Below, piece by piece: positions 35,627 to 44,261 of a DNA stretch of 64,000 nt. The DNA is taken from assembly GCA_963770485.1 (NCBI GenBank), contig CAVYPX010000012.1:186001-250000 (forward strand). The letters are read 5' to 3'. Source of the DNA: CAVVEC01 sp963770485. GTDB taxonomy: Bacteria; Acidobacteriota; Terriglobia; Terriglobales; Acidobacteriaceae. How positions within the stretch are numbered: position 1 is the stretch's first letter; each line of letters begins with the position of its first letter. Made by a program: the position numbers and the translations under genes. Below the pieces are notes generated by a model, which worked only from the letters and a program-made list of their open reading frames with translations, did no database searches and was not told the DNA's origin.

Positions 35627-36532
35627 GGCAGGCTCCAAGTCTGAATCCTCCGGAAAGTTTAACACCATATTGCTATTCAGCTTCGGGAATGCCCTCTGCA
35701 TCATTCGGTAGAACTGGTCCCAAGTAGATGCGGCACGCATGAATCCAATGGTCGCATAAAGATGCTGAGCTAGGGCAGGATGTCCAATATCCTCAGTCAG
35801 CCATTGATGGTGTTTGCTCTTTCGGTTGCCCTTATCATCCTTCGGGTTAAGCCTTTCCAATTCTTCGGGAATACCAGGGGCAAGGCGGGAATAAACCAAG
35901 TCCTTGGTGTAGTTGCCGACTACGGACGGACGATTGACTTTCATGCCACGCCATTGCCAACCGCGCAGACGGAACATCTCGCGATAGAAGTCATCCGGGA
36001 ATCGCTTCGCCCATGCCGCATACGCTTTGAGAAGGTACTTATCGAGAATCTGCTGAAGGGCTTCACGATCTCTAATCTCTTGATAGCCAGTAACCTCGTC
36101 AATCAGAGCGATAATTCCAACTTTGGCGAATGCGCGGGTGAGGATTTCACATTGGTCAGCAACCAACAACTCCGGTGGGGTAAGATTGTCTCTTTTCCGG
36201 GCATCCAACAGTGCATCGCAAATATCCGGCAAGATCGTGGCTTCGTATCCAGTTGCGAGTTTTCCGCCGCGACCGGGACGCACAAAGCGCAAAGGGCTAT
36301 CCAGAGCCATGGCTAACTCATTGCTGATGTGTGGTTTGATGTTCGCACTGCTCAGTAACTTCTTGAGTTTAGAGCCATGGCTCTGCCCAAGCTGCAAAGC
36401 GGTCTGCATACCGCGCCCTGAGAGGACTCTGGTTCCGTTCTCTAAGACATACGCAGGGATTTCCAGATTCCCGATTTTAAGCGGTCTGTCTGGCGAACCC
36501 CACACTGCTTTCCAAATCTTTTGCTCTGCCAT
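35612..36532 (-). CDS. Passenger gene: P63C-domain protein
   Basis: 306 aa. The P63C domain lies at about 140-225: ALIDEVTGYQEIRDREALQQ, the conserved AAWAKRFPDDFYREMFRLRG, then W. The N-terminal half (LVLENG-like YVLENGTRVLSGRGMQTALQ) also follows the pattern of longer P63C proteins. The domain is known from phages and mobile DNA, with no established activity. ATG 36532 starts 2 nt after the transposase stop and has an AGGAG site inside the transposase gene, so its expression is tied to the transposase. A longer frame to 36688 overlaps the transposase and is rejected. Confidence 0.88.
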   Translation of the reverse strand: MAEQKIWKAVWGSPDRPLKIGNLEIPAYVLENGTRVLSGRGMQTALQLGQSHGSKLKKLLSSANIKPHISNELAMALDSPLRFVRPGRGGKLATGYEATILPDICDALLDARKRDNLTPPELLVADQCEILTRAFAKVGIIALIDEVTGYQEIRDREALQQILDKYLLKAYAAWAKRFPDDFYREMFRLRGWQWRGMKVNRPSVVGNYTKDLVYSRLAPGIPEELERLNPKDDKGNRKSKHHQWLTEDIGHPALAQHLYATIGFMRAASTWDQFYRMMQRAFPKLNSNMVLNFPEDSDLEPASRVS

Positions 36533-36534
36533 AG

Positions 36535-37392
36535 CTAAACTCCTAATGCCCTCGAAATAGTGACATCGAACAGGGCCGGATTGTCGCGACCGTTGTAGCG
36601 GTAGCAAAACTCGGTGATGTATTGATGCAGATGGCGCAAGGTGGTTTTGTGATACTGGCCCATAATGCCGCGCTTCAAAAGTCCCCAAAAGCCCTCGATG
36701 GAGTTGGTGTGAATCTCACCGTCCGCATAGGAAATCTGATGGTTGATGACGAAATGCGGCGTGAATTTCTTGACCGTAACGTAGCCACAGAACTCATCGG
36801 TAATGAGGGCGGATTCTGCGATCTCGACGTTCTCTCGCACAAACTTGGCGAGACTCTTAGAGTTCAATTGTGCCTTGTCCACATGGCGAGCGATGACCTT
36901 ACCGCCGCGCTGAATGATGCCAATAACCGGAGCCTTAGAAGTACCGCGTCCGCGCTTGTGTGGGCCGCTGCCTTTGCGCGGCTTGCCGCCGATGTAACAC
37001 TCATCCATTTCCACGATGCCCTTGAGCAGCTCACCCTGTTCAAACATGGCGTTGCGAATCCGCATCCCCATAAACCAAGCTGTGTTTTTATTCACTTCCA
37101 GATCGCGGGCAAGCTGGCGTGCAGATATACCCTTCTTAGCGTTCAGCACAAGAGAGATCGCCAGAAACCACTTTTGCAGCGGCAGATGGGTGTGATGGAA
37201 GATTGTGCCCACGGTGACGCTGAACGTGGTATTGCAGCTATTGCAGTGATGCCGGGATTCGCTGGGGATCGGTGTTGTCCGCGTGGATTTGCAGTAAGGG
37301 CAGACGGGCGTGCCGTTCCAACGAACCCGCTCAATATGCCGGATGCAATCGGCCTCAGTAGGGAACTTTTTGTAGATCGCGACGATGTTCAT
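36535..37392 (-). CDS. IS1595-family transposase
   Basis: 285 aa. N-terminal zinc ribbon (CPYC at 31-34, CNSC at 50-53), a helix-turn-helix region (ISARQLARDLEVNKNTAWF), then the ISXO2-like catalytic domain: D130 in VEMDECYIGG, D199 in LITDEFCGY, N230 in HTNSIEGFWGLLKRG with lysine K240. This D-D-N-K set is the IS1595 hallmark. The ribosome site GAGGG lies before the ATG, and a good promoter sits between it and the right inverted repeat. It looks intact. Confidence 0.95.
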   Translation of the reverse strand: MNIVAIYKKFPTEADCIRHIERVRWNGTPVCPYCKSTRTTPIPSESRHHCNSCNTTFSVTVGTIFHHTHLPLQKWFLAISLVLNAKKGISARQLARDLEVNKNTAWFMGMRIRNAMFEQGELLKGIVEMDECYIGGKPRKGSGPHKRGRGTSKAPVIGIIQRGGKVIARHVDKAQLNSKSLAKFVRENVEIAESALITDEFCGYVTVKKFTPHFVINHQISYADGEIHTNSIEGFWGLLKRGIMGQYHKTTLRHLHQYITEFCYRYNGRDNPALFDVTISRALGV

Positions 37393-37417
37393 GGCTACCC
37401 TCTGCTAGGACACCTAA

Positions 37418-37446
37418 AATGTACGCCTAGGCAAAAAGGTGGTCAA
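37418..37446 (-). promoter_or_regulatory. Transposase promoter
   Basis: On the minus strand TTGACC (37446-37441) and TACATT (37423-37418) are separated by exactly 17 bp, just inside the right inverted repeat and 26 bp before the transposase start codon. Confidence 0.65.
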
Positions 37447-37456
37447 GAGAAATCGC

Positions 37457-37479
37457 CTACCCTAATCTAGGACATTCCG
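37457..37479 (-). repeat. Right terminal inverted repeat of the transposon
   Basis: Complement of the left repeat 34484-34506 with one mismatch; its outer end CATTCCG abuts the right target-site copy. Confidence 0.93.
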
Positions 37480-37487
37480 TTCGGGAA
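37480..37487. repeat. Target-site duplication, right copy
   Basis: TTCGGGAA, identical in sequence and orientation to 34476-34483 on the other side of the element. Confidence 0.93.
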
Positions 37488-37563
37488 TCCCTATGGGGAT
37501 ACGGCTACGCTCTCACTCCCTGGCTCTTGACCCCGGGCGAGTGTGCGGCGGAACAACAGCAGG

Positions 37564-38979
37564 TCACGCTGCGGGTTGTATACGGTGCGGCGACCGCCAA
37601 ACCAGGTCTGAGATTTCTCCGCGCTGCGCAGGGGAAACATAATCAGCCAGCACGAAGGCAAAACCCCAAAATATAACGCACAGATAGTACCCTACTGCGA
37701 AAAGCCAATCCTCGAATGCTGCATGGACGAGACCAGCGAGAACCACTGCGGCAATCGGTACGAGCGGGGACAGGAGAAGTCCCGACCGGCGGATCTGGGC
37801 CAACGACTTGGCCACGCGCATGGCAATCATGAACAGCAGCGCGAGGAATGGCGACACGCCCAAGATGCCAACCCACTCTAAGATCGCCAAGTAACTATTT
37901 CCGTGTTCCCGAGTATCTCGCGCCGTTGACGTGAAGTCGCTGGCGCCTTCGCTGGCGTCGGTTCCAGTGGTGCTCGTGCCAAATCCCGTGCCAAACCAGG
38001 GATGCTCATGCACCGAGGAGACTGCTTGTTGCCAGGGTGATTTTCGGGAACCGAGAATGCCCTCCTCCGGATGTCCCTTGTAGATAAATGCTGACGTAAG
38101 CGACTGCGGCTGGTTGACGGCAGGAGGGAATGCAAAGACGACTGCCAATGCGGCCAGCAAGCCCGTGCCGACGAGCATCAGCAGCGTTCTGTAGCGGCGT
38201 AGGGCTATGCAAATCAGGGCACAGGAGACAATTGCGGCAAGAATCCCGGCGCGTGCGTAACTGGTCGCAAGAAGCAAAATCGATAACACAAGCGCGAATA
38301 CTTCACGTTTTTGCGTTGATGTACCTTCGGTCACGAAGACTCCCCACAACATCATGGGTAGGACAAGTACGCCCATCACTGCACCCAAGGAGTTAGGGTT
38401 TCCGAAGAAATCATATTGAAAAATGAAGTAGCAAGCCGCCGTAACGTAGGTCAGAAGCTCGCAGAACAATAGCAGTCTTGAAAGAAATTGACGCTCTCTT
38501 CCGAATACGGCAACTCGCATGCCAGATGCCGCATAGAGAAACAACAGCGAAAAACTAAATACCTTGAACAAAGAATGTTGGCGATATACGGACGCTGAAC
38601 AGGAAACCAGAGCTGCAACCACACAAAAGAATGCCGCCAAGTGAAATCCGCCGAGACGAAAGCGCTGATCTCTCAGATATTGAACAAGGCCCGCAAGTGC
38701 ACCTGCCCCAAGCACGAACCATCGTCCAGCATTCCAAAACCCTAGTGGAGGCACGCCGGTGCCAGCGAAAAAAAAGACGAGAACCAGAAATGGGAAGAAC
38801 ATCGGTCTGTAGTTCCAGAGGGCCACCAGGACAATCTCCGCAAAAAGTAGCATCCCCAGGAGATTGGCGTTTGTAGTGTACCCGGGGAAGAGCACCGCCA
38901 CGGAGATCGCAACCGCACAACAAAGGGCAAGTGCGATCGCGAGGCGAGCGTTTCCCGCAACTCTGTTCATTCCAGCCAT
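37564..38979 (-). CDS. O-antigen ligase/polymerase family protein
   Basis: 471 aa, an integral membrane protein with about twelve hydrophobic helices. The Wzy_C/WaaL-type signature is the long periplasmic loop with FGTGFGTS and the conserved TREHGNSYLAILEWVGILG following it, where the histidine is the family's key residue. It should join or polymerise undecaprenyl-linked glycan at the outer face of the inner membrane. It is last of three likely cotranscribed genes (acyltransferase, GT87, this). The IS1595-type element is inserted 77 bp downstream of its stop. Confidence 0.85.
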   Translation of the reverse strand: MAGMNRVAGNARLAIALALCCAVAISVAVLFPGYTTNANLLGMLLFAEIVLVALWNYRPMFFPFLVLVFFFAGTGVPPLGFWNAGRWFVLGAGALAGLVQYLRDQRFRLGGFHLAAFFCVVAALVSCSASVYRQHSLFKVFSFSLLFLYAASGMRVAVFGRERQFLSRLLLFCELLTYVTAACYFIFQYDFFGNPNSLGAVMGVLVLPMMLWGVFVTEGTSTQKREVFALVLSILLLATSYARAGILAAIVSCALICIALRRYRTLLMLVGTGLLAALAVVFAFPPAVNQPQSLTSAFIYKGHPEEGILGSRKSPWQQAVSSVHEHPWFGTGFGTSTTGTDASEGASDFTSTARDTREHGNSYLAILEWVGILGVSPFLALLFMIAMRVAKSLAQIRRSGLLLSPLVPIAAVVLAGLVHAAFEDWLFAVGYYLCVIFWGFAFVLADYVSPAQRGEISDLVWRSPHRIQPAA

Positions 38980-39020
38980 CCCGGATTACGCGCCTGACAG
39001 CGCATACCTTTTGAACTTCC

Positions 39021-40439
39021 TCACGTTTGCGGCAATTGGGCCAGACCCGCGCACGCCTGAGATGTGCGATGGAACGCTGATTCTGGTTTGGCTATCCAAT
39101 GTCTGCTCAGGCCCATCGCGTACAGTAGCGCGAAGGAGATCAGGAGCACTGCCCAAATCTCATGGGGTACAACAAACGCATTCCACCACCAAGTTGTCGC
39201 CATACCAACTGGGACCACGCCGTCGCTGCTTAAAATCGTCAATAGTGACGCCCCTGGAACCAGAAATGGCAGGAGGAGAACCATCACGATTCGCGAGACC
39301 GGCTTGAGTTCGTTCCTTTGCACACTAAAGCACCAACTGAGCGGCACAATCAGCAGCATACCGTCAACAAAACGGTGGTAGACCGGCAGCAATGCAATCG
39401 CTGTTATCGCGCTCAAGTCCAACAATTCAGGAGTCGTATCACTCTGCAACGCGAATCCTAACCAGACCAACAGCAAGACAGCAGATATCGACCAGGCGAT
39501 TTCGTTAGCCACCGCTGGACTAGTAGCGAAGGAAGAAATTGGCACCTGCAGGTTCAGCAGATGGAAGCGTAAAGGGTTTGCTTTCGTGAAATCGTTAATC
39601 GCTCCCGAGGCGAACATCTTGTTGAGGTTGACGGAATAGGCTTGTATCCAATCCACGTGAGACGTCCACAGCCGCAGGATGGCTGCTGCGGTGACTAACG
39701 CGCTTAGAACGACGGCCACTAAGGTCACATGCCAACGGCGGCGGATGACAGCAAGGACAACAAAAATAATCCCAACCGGAGGTTTCAGGCAGATGGCAAC
39801 AGCGAGAAAAGCGCCAGAGAGTGTATTGTGATCGCGAATGGCACACCAGATGGCCACGACCCCACAGGTGCAAGCCGGAATTATCAAGTTCCCAGTGGCA
39901 AGCGCAGCGTGGAGTGGGGCAATCCCCAGGGCTAAACCCAGAAAGGCGTAAGTTCGACGGTCGCTGAGGCCGAGTCCCGAAAGTGACAGCAAAACACCAA
40001 TCAACAGCAACGAACCAAGGACGTTCGAGACTAGCAGGACGATGCGGGCAATATGCCAGGGTATTCCAGAAAATAGAGCGAGCACGGCCAAGCAACTGAG
40101 CGGATAAGGAGAGGGAACGCCATCTTTGGCTTGCATCGTTCCAGCCGCCGCATCTTTCACGAGAAAAGTGAGCTGTGCTGAGTCCTTGGGCCAAAGTCGC
40201 AGCAGTTCCTGAGGACTGTACGGGTCCACTCCTCGCGCCAATGCCTTAGCCTGCACAAAGGGTGGCATGAAATCGTTGATCGCAGATCCTTGCTGTAGGA
40301 ATCGAACCGGTCCCCTGACTAGAAATTCCGCGGCAAAGACCGCAACCAGCAGGAAGAGAACTACTCTCCGCGACAGGGCGAGCGACAAAAGATTGTTCTG
40401 GGTATCGATCACTAGCTTACCGTTGCATTGAGATCGCAC
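39021..40439 (-). CDS. GT87-family (DUF2029) membrane glycosyltransferase
   Basis: 472 aa with about eleven membrane helices. The N-terminal loop NDFMPPFVQAKALARGVDPY and the following SPYPLSCLAVLALFSGIPW match GT87/DUF2029 polyprenol-phosphate mannosyltransferases, in which the aspartate of the first loop is catalytic. It likely transfers a sugar to a lipid-linked glycan outside the cytoplasm. The GTG start overlaps the acyltransferase gene by 28 nt, and 41 bp separate it from the ligase gene, so an operon is clear. Confidence 0.83.
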   Translation of the reverse strand: MRSQCNGKLVIDTQNNLLSLALSRRVVLFLLVAVFAAEFLVRGPVRFLQQGSAINDFMPPFVQAKALARGVDPYSPQELLRLWPKDSAQLTFLVKDAAAGTMQAKDGVPSPYPLSCLAVLALFSGIPWHIARIVLLVSNVLGSLLLIGVLLSLSGLGLSDRRTYAFLGLALGIAPLHAALATGNLIIPACTCGVVAIWCAIRDHNTLSGAFLAVAICLKPPVGIIFVVLAVIRRRWHVTLVAVVLSALVTAAAILRLWTSHVDWIQAYSVNLNKMFASGAINDFTKANPLRFHLLNLQVPISSFATSPAVANEIAWSISAVLLLVWLGFALQSDTTPELLDLSAITAIALLPVYHRFVDGMLLIVPLSWCFSVQRNELKPVSRIVMVLLLPFLVPGASLLTILSSDGVVPVGMATTWWWNAFVVPHEIWAVLLISFALLYAMGLSRHWIAKPESAFHRTSQACAGLAQLPQT

Positions 40440-41623
40440 GTCTGCCTCAAACGCAGTTCTTTTGATCTTCTCTCAGCTTTCCCGCTCCGACCATCCTTTA
40501 GGCTTAGGAAGTATTCCTCAAAGCAACGTCTGGACAGGGTGGCAACTATGATTGACGCGCCTCCCGCGCATATGAACTGCAGGACGACGTTGCCAAATTG
40601 TCCGTTAACAACCCCGAGCGATGGCCAATACCGTCTCACCGTCTCTTCATAGCCGTAGAAAAAAAGCATGTGGAGGAGGTAGAGTCCGTAGCTGATTTCC
40701 CCAAAGAACCGCAGGAAGGGTATGTTCACCACGAAGCTGGAAGGGGCCGTTCCCAGCAATAAGGTAAGAACAAGGAGGGCGGCAAACCCGGAGTTTAATA
40801 GCGTCAATCTCAAGGCGAAGCCGGATGTCGAGGCCCACGCAAGGGCATTCACCTTGGCTGCCGCAACCAGAGTGGCTCCGCTGAACCCCGCCACAAATAG
40901 GGAGAGTCCCCAAAGCAGGCGCCGGCTAATGTCAGGAACGCGAAGCGCCATCGCCAGGAGTGCCCCTAACGCCAAGCCGTCCGCATTGCACCACGTGTAG
41001 AAGTTCCCGTTTGTGAGACTCCCAAAGCGTATCGTGAATGCGCGAAGGATCGGTGCAGAAAGAAATACGCCCAGGCCAACGAGAGCTAATGCGCGACGTG
41101 AAATATTGCGAACAATCATCGGCCAAACCAGATAAAAGTGCTCCTCGACCGCAAGGGACCACAACACGGTGTATTGAATGGGGATGCCGAACAGTGGCGT
41201 AACATTTGAAAGATACGCAAAGCTGAAGAGCAGAAACGGCAGGCCGGTGCGATGCCCAAGCCAGGAGGTCTGGTTAAGAGCGAGCAAGATCAACAGCAAT
41301 CCGTAGTATGCGGGAAGGATTCGAAGAGCGCGGCGCTTGTAGAACCTGCGGTAGTAGTCGGGTCTGAGCCTGCTTTCGAGCAATATGCCGGTGATAAGGA
41401 ATCCCGAGAGCACAAAGAAGAGTTGCACTCCGATCCAACCGTAGGAGGTAAGCACCATGAATTCCCGGCGCAGTCCCGTGAACGAGCTCGGGTCGGCGAC
41501 GTAGGCAAAGCCGTGTAGGAACAGGACGAGCAAAATCGCAATGCCCCGAAGGGAATCGAGCTCCGGCATCCTGGCGCGGAGCAGTGGCTGTTCGACAACC
41601 GCGACCGGAGTTTGACTGTGCAT
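40412..41623 (-). CDS. Acyltransferase 3 family membrane protein (OafA/YrhL type)
   Basis: 403 aa with about ten membrane helices. The N-terminal MPELDSLRGIAILLVLFLHG includes the catalytic histidine of the AT3 family. It continues with GVQLFFVLSGFLITGIL, FYKRRALRILPAYY and LWSLAVEEHFYLVWP, all hallmarks. Such proteins O-acetylate or acylate extracellular polysaccharide or LPS. It is first in the operon with GT87 and ligase genes, supporting decoration of the same polymer. Confidence 0.93.
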   Translation of the reverse strand: MHSQTPVAVVEQPLLRARMPELDSLRGIAILLVLFLHGFAYVADPSSFTGLRREFMVLTSYGWIGVQLFFVLSGFLITGILLESRLRPDYYRRFYKRRALRILPAYYGLLLILLALNQTSWLGHRTGLPFLLFSFAYLSNVTPLFGIPIQYTVLWSLAVEEHFYLVWPMIVRNISRRALALVGLGVFLSAPILRAFTIRFGSLTNGNFYTWCNADGLALGALLAMALRVPDISRRLLWGLSLFVAGFSGATLVAAAKVNALAWASTSGFALRLTLLNSGFAALLVLTLLLGTAPSSFVVNIPFLRFFGEISYGLYLLHMLFFYGYEETVRRYWPSLGVVNGQFGNVVLQFICAGGASIIVATLSRRCFEEYFLSLKDGRSGKAERRSKELRLRQTCDLNATVS

Positions 41624-41758
41624 TCTGCGACATCTTGAACGATAGCCCAGTGCTTCCTTAAATGGGAGTCCTTCCCCATCAGCGGTGTTTATCTACTAGG
41701 TGCGGGTACGCCGCGGGGGCGCCTTCGCTTTGTCAAGGCAGTCCAGAATCAAAGGATC

Positions 41759-41786
41759 GCAGGCGGACGCGTTTGATTCCGCCTGC
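41759..41786 (-). terminator. Hairpin after the efflux operon
   Basis: GCAGGCGG and CCGCCTGC form a perfect 8-bp stem with a 12-nt loop, 40 bp beyond the stop of the last efflux gene in the minus direction. The following bases are GATCCTTTG, not a clean T-run, so it may instead be another palindromic repeat. Confidence 0.4.
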
Positions 41787-41825
41787 GTGGGTCGGCCAGG
41801 GTTTGAGGCCGGTTGCAACTGAATT

Positions 41826-42026
41826 TTACTGCATAGACTTCTCAATTGGGACATACCACACGTAGTACGCAAGAATGAAAATCAAACCAACGAAAACAGC
41901 AATTCCGAAGACCAGCATTAGCCCCTGGCGGGTGCTGAAAGATATCTTATTCTTGCGTCGTCGGCGAGTGCTGAGCAGCCTCTTCCTCTTCGATACGAGC
42001 AACAACTGCCGAATGAGAGAAGTCAC
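41826..42026 (-). CDS. Small single-helix membrane protein
   Basis: 66 aa. A strongly basic N-terminus (KRKRLLSTRRRRKNKISF) precedes one transmembrane helix (LMLVFGIAVFVGLIFILAYYVWYV, residues 36-59), so the N-terminus faces the cytoplasm. The GTG start lies 1 nt after the TolC stop, so the gene ends the efflux operon by translational coupling. It is unrecognised and may be an accessory subunit of the pump. Confidence 0.65.
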   Translation of the reverse strand: MTSLIRQLLLVSKRKRLLSTRRRRKNKISFSTRQGLMLVFGIAVFVGLIFILAYYVWYVPIEKSMQ

Positions 42027-42027
42027 G

Positions 42028-43470
42028 TTAGATCCCCGTGGTCTCGTAGGTCAAAACTGCCAGGCTCAGGCGGTAGTCGTAGCCGGCTTGCGCGTTACTG
42101 ATCTGGGCTTGCGTCTGCTGGAGCTGGGCTTGGCTCAGTTCGACGATTGAGCCTAGTCCCAAGTTGTAGCGAGATTGGGCAAGACTCAGCGCCAGGTTGG
42201 CTTGCTGCAACAATTGCTGCGTGACCGCCAGCCGCTGGTACGCCGTATTCGCATTCAGCCAACTGGTGCGTACATCCCGCGAAATCAGGTTTCGCATATC
42301 CAATAACCGTTCTTGCGTCGCCTGTGCTCTGAGATTCGCCTCACGTGCCCTTGCCGTATACAAGAAACCGTTGAAGAGCGGGATTTCGATATTTGCGCCG
42401 ACTGCTCCGTAGGTGTTGCTCAGAGCGCCGGGATTCGGGGCCACTGCGGGATTGCCTGCCGGTGTGTCGCCAACTGCCCCAAGGGCGCTAATGCTGGGAA
42501 AGAGCAGATCTCTTTCTGCGGTTTGGAACTTCCTGGCGGACTGGTACTGGAATTGTAGCGAGAGTATTTCCGGACGCACCGAGAACGCCTGGGAAATCAA
42601 ATTATCGACGTTGTCCGGCGGCGGTGTAACTGGACTTGTTTCCTCGATAAGCTGGAAATTCTGCACGGCCGCAAAACCCAGCACCATGGCCAGGTTAGCG
42701 AAAGCGGCGTTCTCGTTGTTTTGAGCGTCCAGCAGCAGAAGTTTGGCCTGCGCCAGGTTGACACTTGCAAAACTGAAATCCAATTCAGATTTCAGTTTGC
42801 TCTTGTAAAGTGCTTCCACCTGGTTGGCAACGGTCTGGCGTTCATTTACCGTTTCCTGCGCAACGATCAGCACGGCCTGGGCTTGCAGGGCATTGTAGAA
42901 AGCTTTGTTCACGGCCAGGAGGATTTGCTCTTTGGTGGCCATGGCGTTCTCATTCTCGGCCTTGGCTGCATAGTTCGCACTGGAGACCAGGTTCGTAGTG
43001 CGCCCAAAATCGGTGATCAGTTGAGTGACCATGACTCCGGCCGCGGAACGTTCGTAGATGATCGGGTTATTCAGCGCGCCTGCCGTAATGCGGCTGCCGG
43101 ACTGCGCATCTACCCCCGTAAGATCACCAGTGGCCGTGGGCCACAGATTCGACCTTACCTCGCGGGTAACCTGCTCGGAGGCAAGAGCGATCAACCGGGC
43201 AACAGAAATTTGTGGATTGTTCTTGATCGCCAGCGCTTCTGCCTGATTCAAGGTCAAGGACATGGGCGTGCCAGTATTGACCTGGGAAGCGGAGGATGGC
43301 GGTGCATTCATGGGCGGATTGGAGGTCTTTTGATTGGGAAGGGTTTGCGGCATTGGGGATTGAGGTAAACCCTGCGCCGTCTGCACATTGACGGACACTT
43401 GGGCAAAGCCAAACAAGGACAAGACCAGCCCCAGCAAGAACGGGACGGTGTACTTATATTTTCGCTTCAT
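42028..43470 (-). CDS. TolC-family outer membrane efflux protein
   Basis: 480 aa. Signal peptide (FLLGLVLSLFGFAQVS) then a Pro/Asn-rich linker and the two OEP repeats: LNQAEALAIKNNPQISVARL in the first half, YNLGLGSIVELSQAQLQQTQ near the C-terminus. Long heptad-like helices between are those of the periplasmic tunnel. It would trimerise in the outer membrane and dock with the RND pump encoded upstream. It lies 279 bp after the preceding operon gene, with a palindromic repeat in that gap. Confidence 0.93.
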   Translation of the reverse strand: MKRKYKYTVPFLLGLVLSLFGFAQVSVNVQTAQGLPQSPMPQTLPNQKTSNPPMNAPPSSASQVNTGTPMSLTLNQAEALAIKNNPQISVARLIALASEQVTREVRSNLWPTATGDLTGVDAQSGSRITAGALNNPIIYERSAAGVMVTQLITDFGRTTNLVSSANYAAKAENENAMATKEQILLAVNKAFYNALQAQAVLIVAQETVNERQTVANQVEALYKSKLKSELDFSFASVNLAQAKLLLLDAQNNENAAFANLAMVLGFAAVQNFQLIEETSPVTPPPDNVDNLISQAFSVRPEILSLQFQYQSARKFQTAERDLLFPSISALGAVGDTPAGNPAVAPNPGALSNTYGAVGANIEIPLFNGFLYTARAREANLRAQATQERLLDMRNLISRDVRTSWLNANTAYQRLAVTQQLLQQANLALSLAQSRYNLGLGSIVELSQAQLQQTQAQISNAQAGYDYRLSLAVLTYETTGI

Positions 43471-43534
43471 GGATTAGCCTTTGCGGAACCATATCTGAGA
43501 ATTGCATATTGTTTTGATGTGACTCAGTAAGAAC

Positions 43535-43629
43535 ATTGTCATTCCGAGCGCCCGCTTTTGGCGCGAGGAATCTGCATTTCCGGCAGCTCCAAGTAACTGC
43601 AGATTCCTCGCTGCGCTCGGAATGACAAT
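43535..43629. repeat. Palindromic repeat inside the efflux operon
   Basis: ATTGTCATTCCGAGCGC and GCGCTCGGAATGACAAT (complementary ends) and GAGGAATCTGCA / TGCAGATTCCTC (inner arms) make a long hairpin of about 95 nt. It is the same family as 29992-30082. The remaining 180 bp of the gap hold no gene. Confidence 0.8.
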
Positions 43630-43749
43630 TTGGTTGAAGTGTCACAATATTTTGCGATTCTCAATAGTTTCAATCTCGCACCTGCTTGCTGCAGCAGTAC
43701 GAAATCGTAATTTTTCCGCCGTAAAACCTTCCAAACCCGACAGCTGCGA

Positions 43750-44151
43750 CTAGCGATTCTGCCCGCATTGCGCACGGCGGCGGACAATTCCCATTCTCAT
43801 ATCCGGGTCGTTCGGCAGGTCAAAGTACATGACATGCCTGGTCAACCGCACCTGGATCGGCTGATGGGGAGTAAAGTCCGACGGCAAATCGTTAAACGGG
43901 GTTTCGTAACGCCCGATGTAGGTCTTGCAATCGACGCGCACAGAGACGTCGTAAGCGTAGTACTGCGAACTCAGTGGCGCATCGGACGGGTTGCTGCCTC
44001 CCATCGTGTAAGCCGGGAAATAGACTTTGTGTTTCTGTACCTCTACTACAGTTCCCGGCACGTATGGATTGGAGTTGCCTTGGGTTTGAGAGGCGTAGAG
44101 CATTGGTACGATGACCAACGCTGCGATGCTGATCGAAAGATTCTTTCTCAT
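43750..44151 (-). CDS. Small secreted protein of the efflux operon
   Basis: 133 aa. The ATG at 44151 follows GGAGGAGACT closely, which sets the start. Signal peptide (ISIAALVIVPMLYASQ), then a beta-rich domain: GTVVEVQKHKVYFPAYTMGG, YDVSVRVDCKTYIGRYETPF, and DFTPHQPIQVRLTRHVMYF ending in a basic tail. Such domains occur in acidobacterial exported proteins without known function. It stands between the small RPPPS gene and TolC in the efflux locus, 110 bp after the former. Confidence 0.72.
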   Translation of the reverse strand: MRKNLSISIAALVIVPMLYASQTQGNSNPYVPGTVVEVQKHKVYFPAYTMGGSNPSDAPLSSQYYAYDVSVRVDCKTYIGRYETPFNDLPSDFTPHQPIQVRLTRHVMYFDLPNDPDMRMGIVRRRAQCGQNR

Positions 44152-44261
44152 AGTCTCCTCCATGAGATCGCCTGCGAAAATCGCAGGGCATGACACGACC
44201 GTCTGATTCGAACCAATGTTCCGCCGTGGAACTTGTTCGCAGGTTCTTCAAGACAGGAGGT

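Larger units (their letters stand above)
34484..37479. mobile_element. IS1595-family transposon with three passenger genes
   Basis: A complete element of 2,996 bp bounded by 23-bp terminal inverted repeats (one mismatch) and a perfect 8-bp target duplication. It encodes an IS1595-type transposase at the right end, a P63C-domain protein translated just after it, and two overlapping membrane-protein genes converging from the left. Duplication length, repeats and transposase agree. Intact ends and open genes suggest recent, possibly still mobile, insertion. It landed between the secreted-protein leader and the exopolysaccharide operon without breaking a visible gene. The passenger genes are AT-richer than the surroundings. 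Confidence 0.93.

Noticed and set aside
36533..36688. 52-residue extension of the P63C protein
   Set aside because: It overlaps the 3' end of the transposase gene, while a coupled ATG with a good ribosome site exists at 36532.
41759..41786. Textbook rho-independent terminator after the efflux operon
   Set aside because: The stem is good but no T-run follows in either direction, so it is reported only with low confidence.
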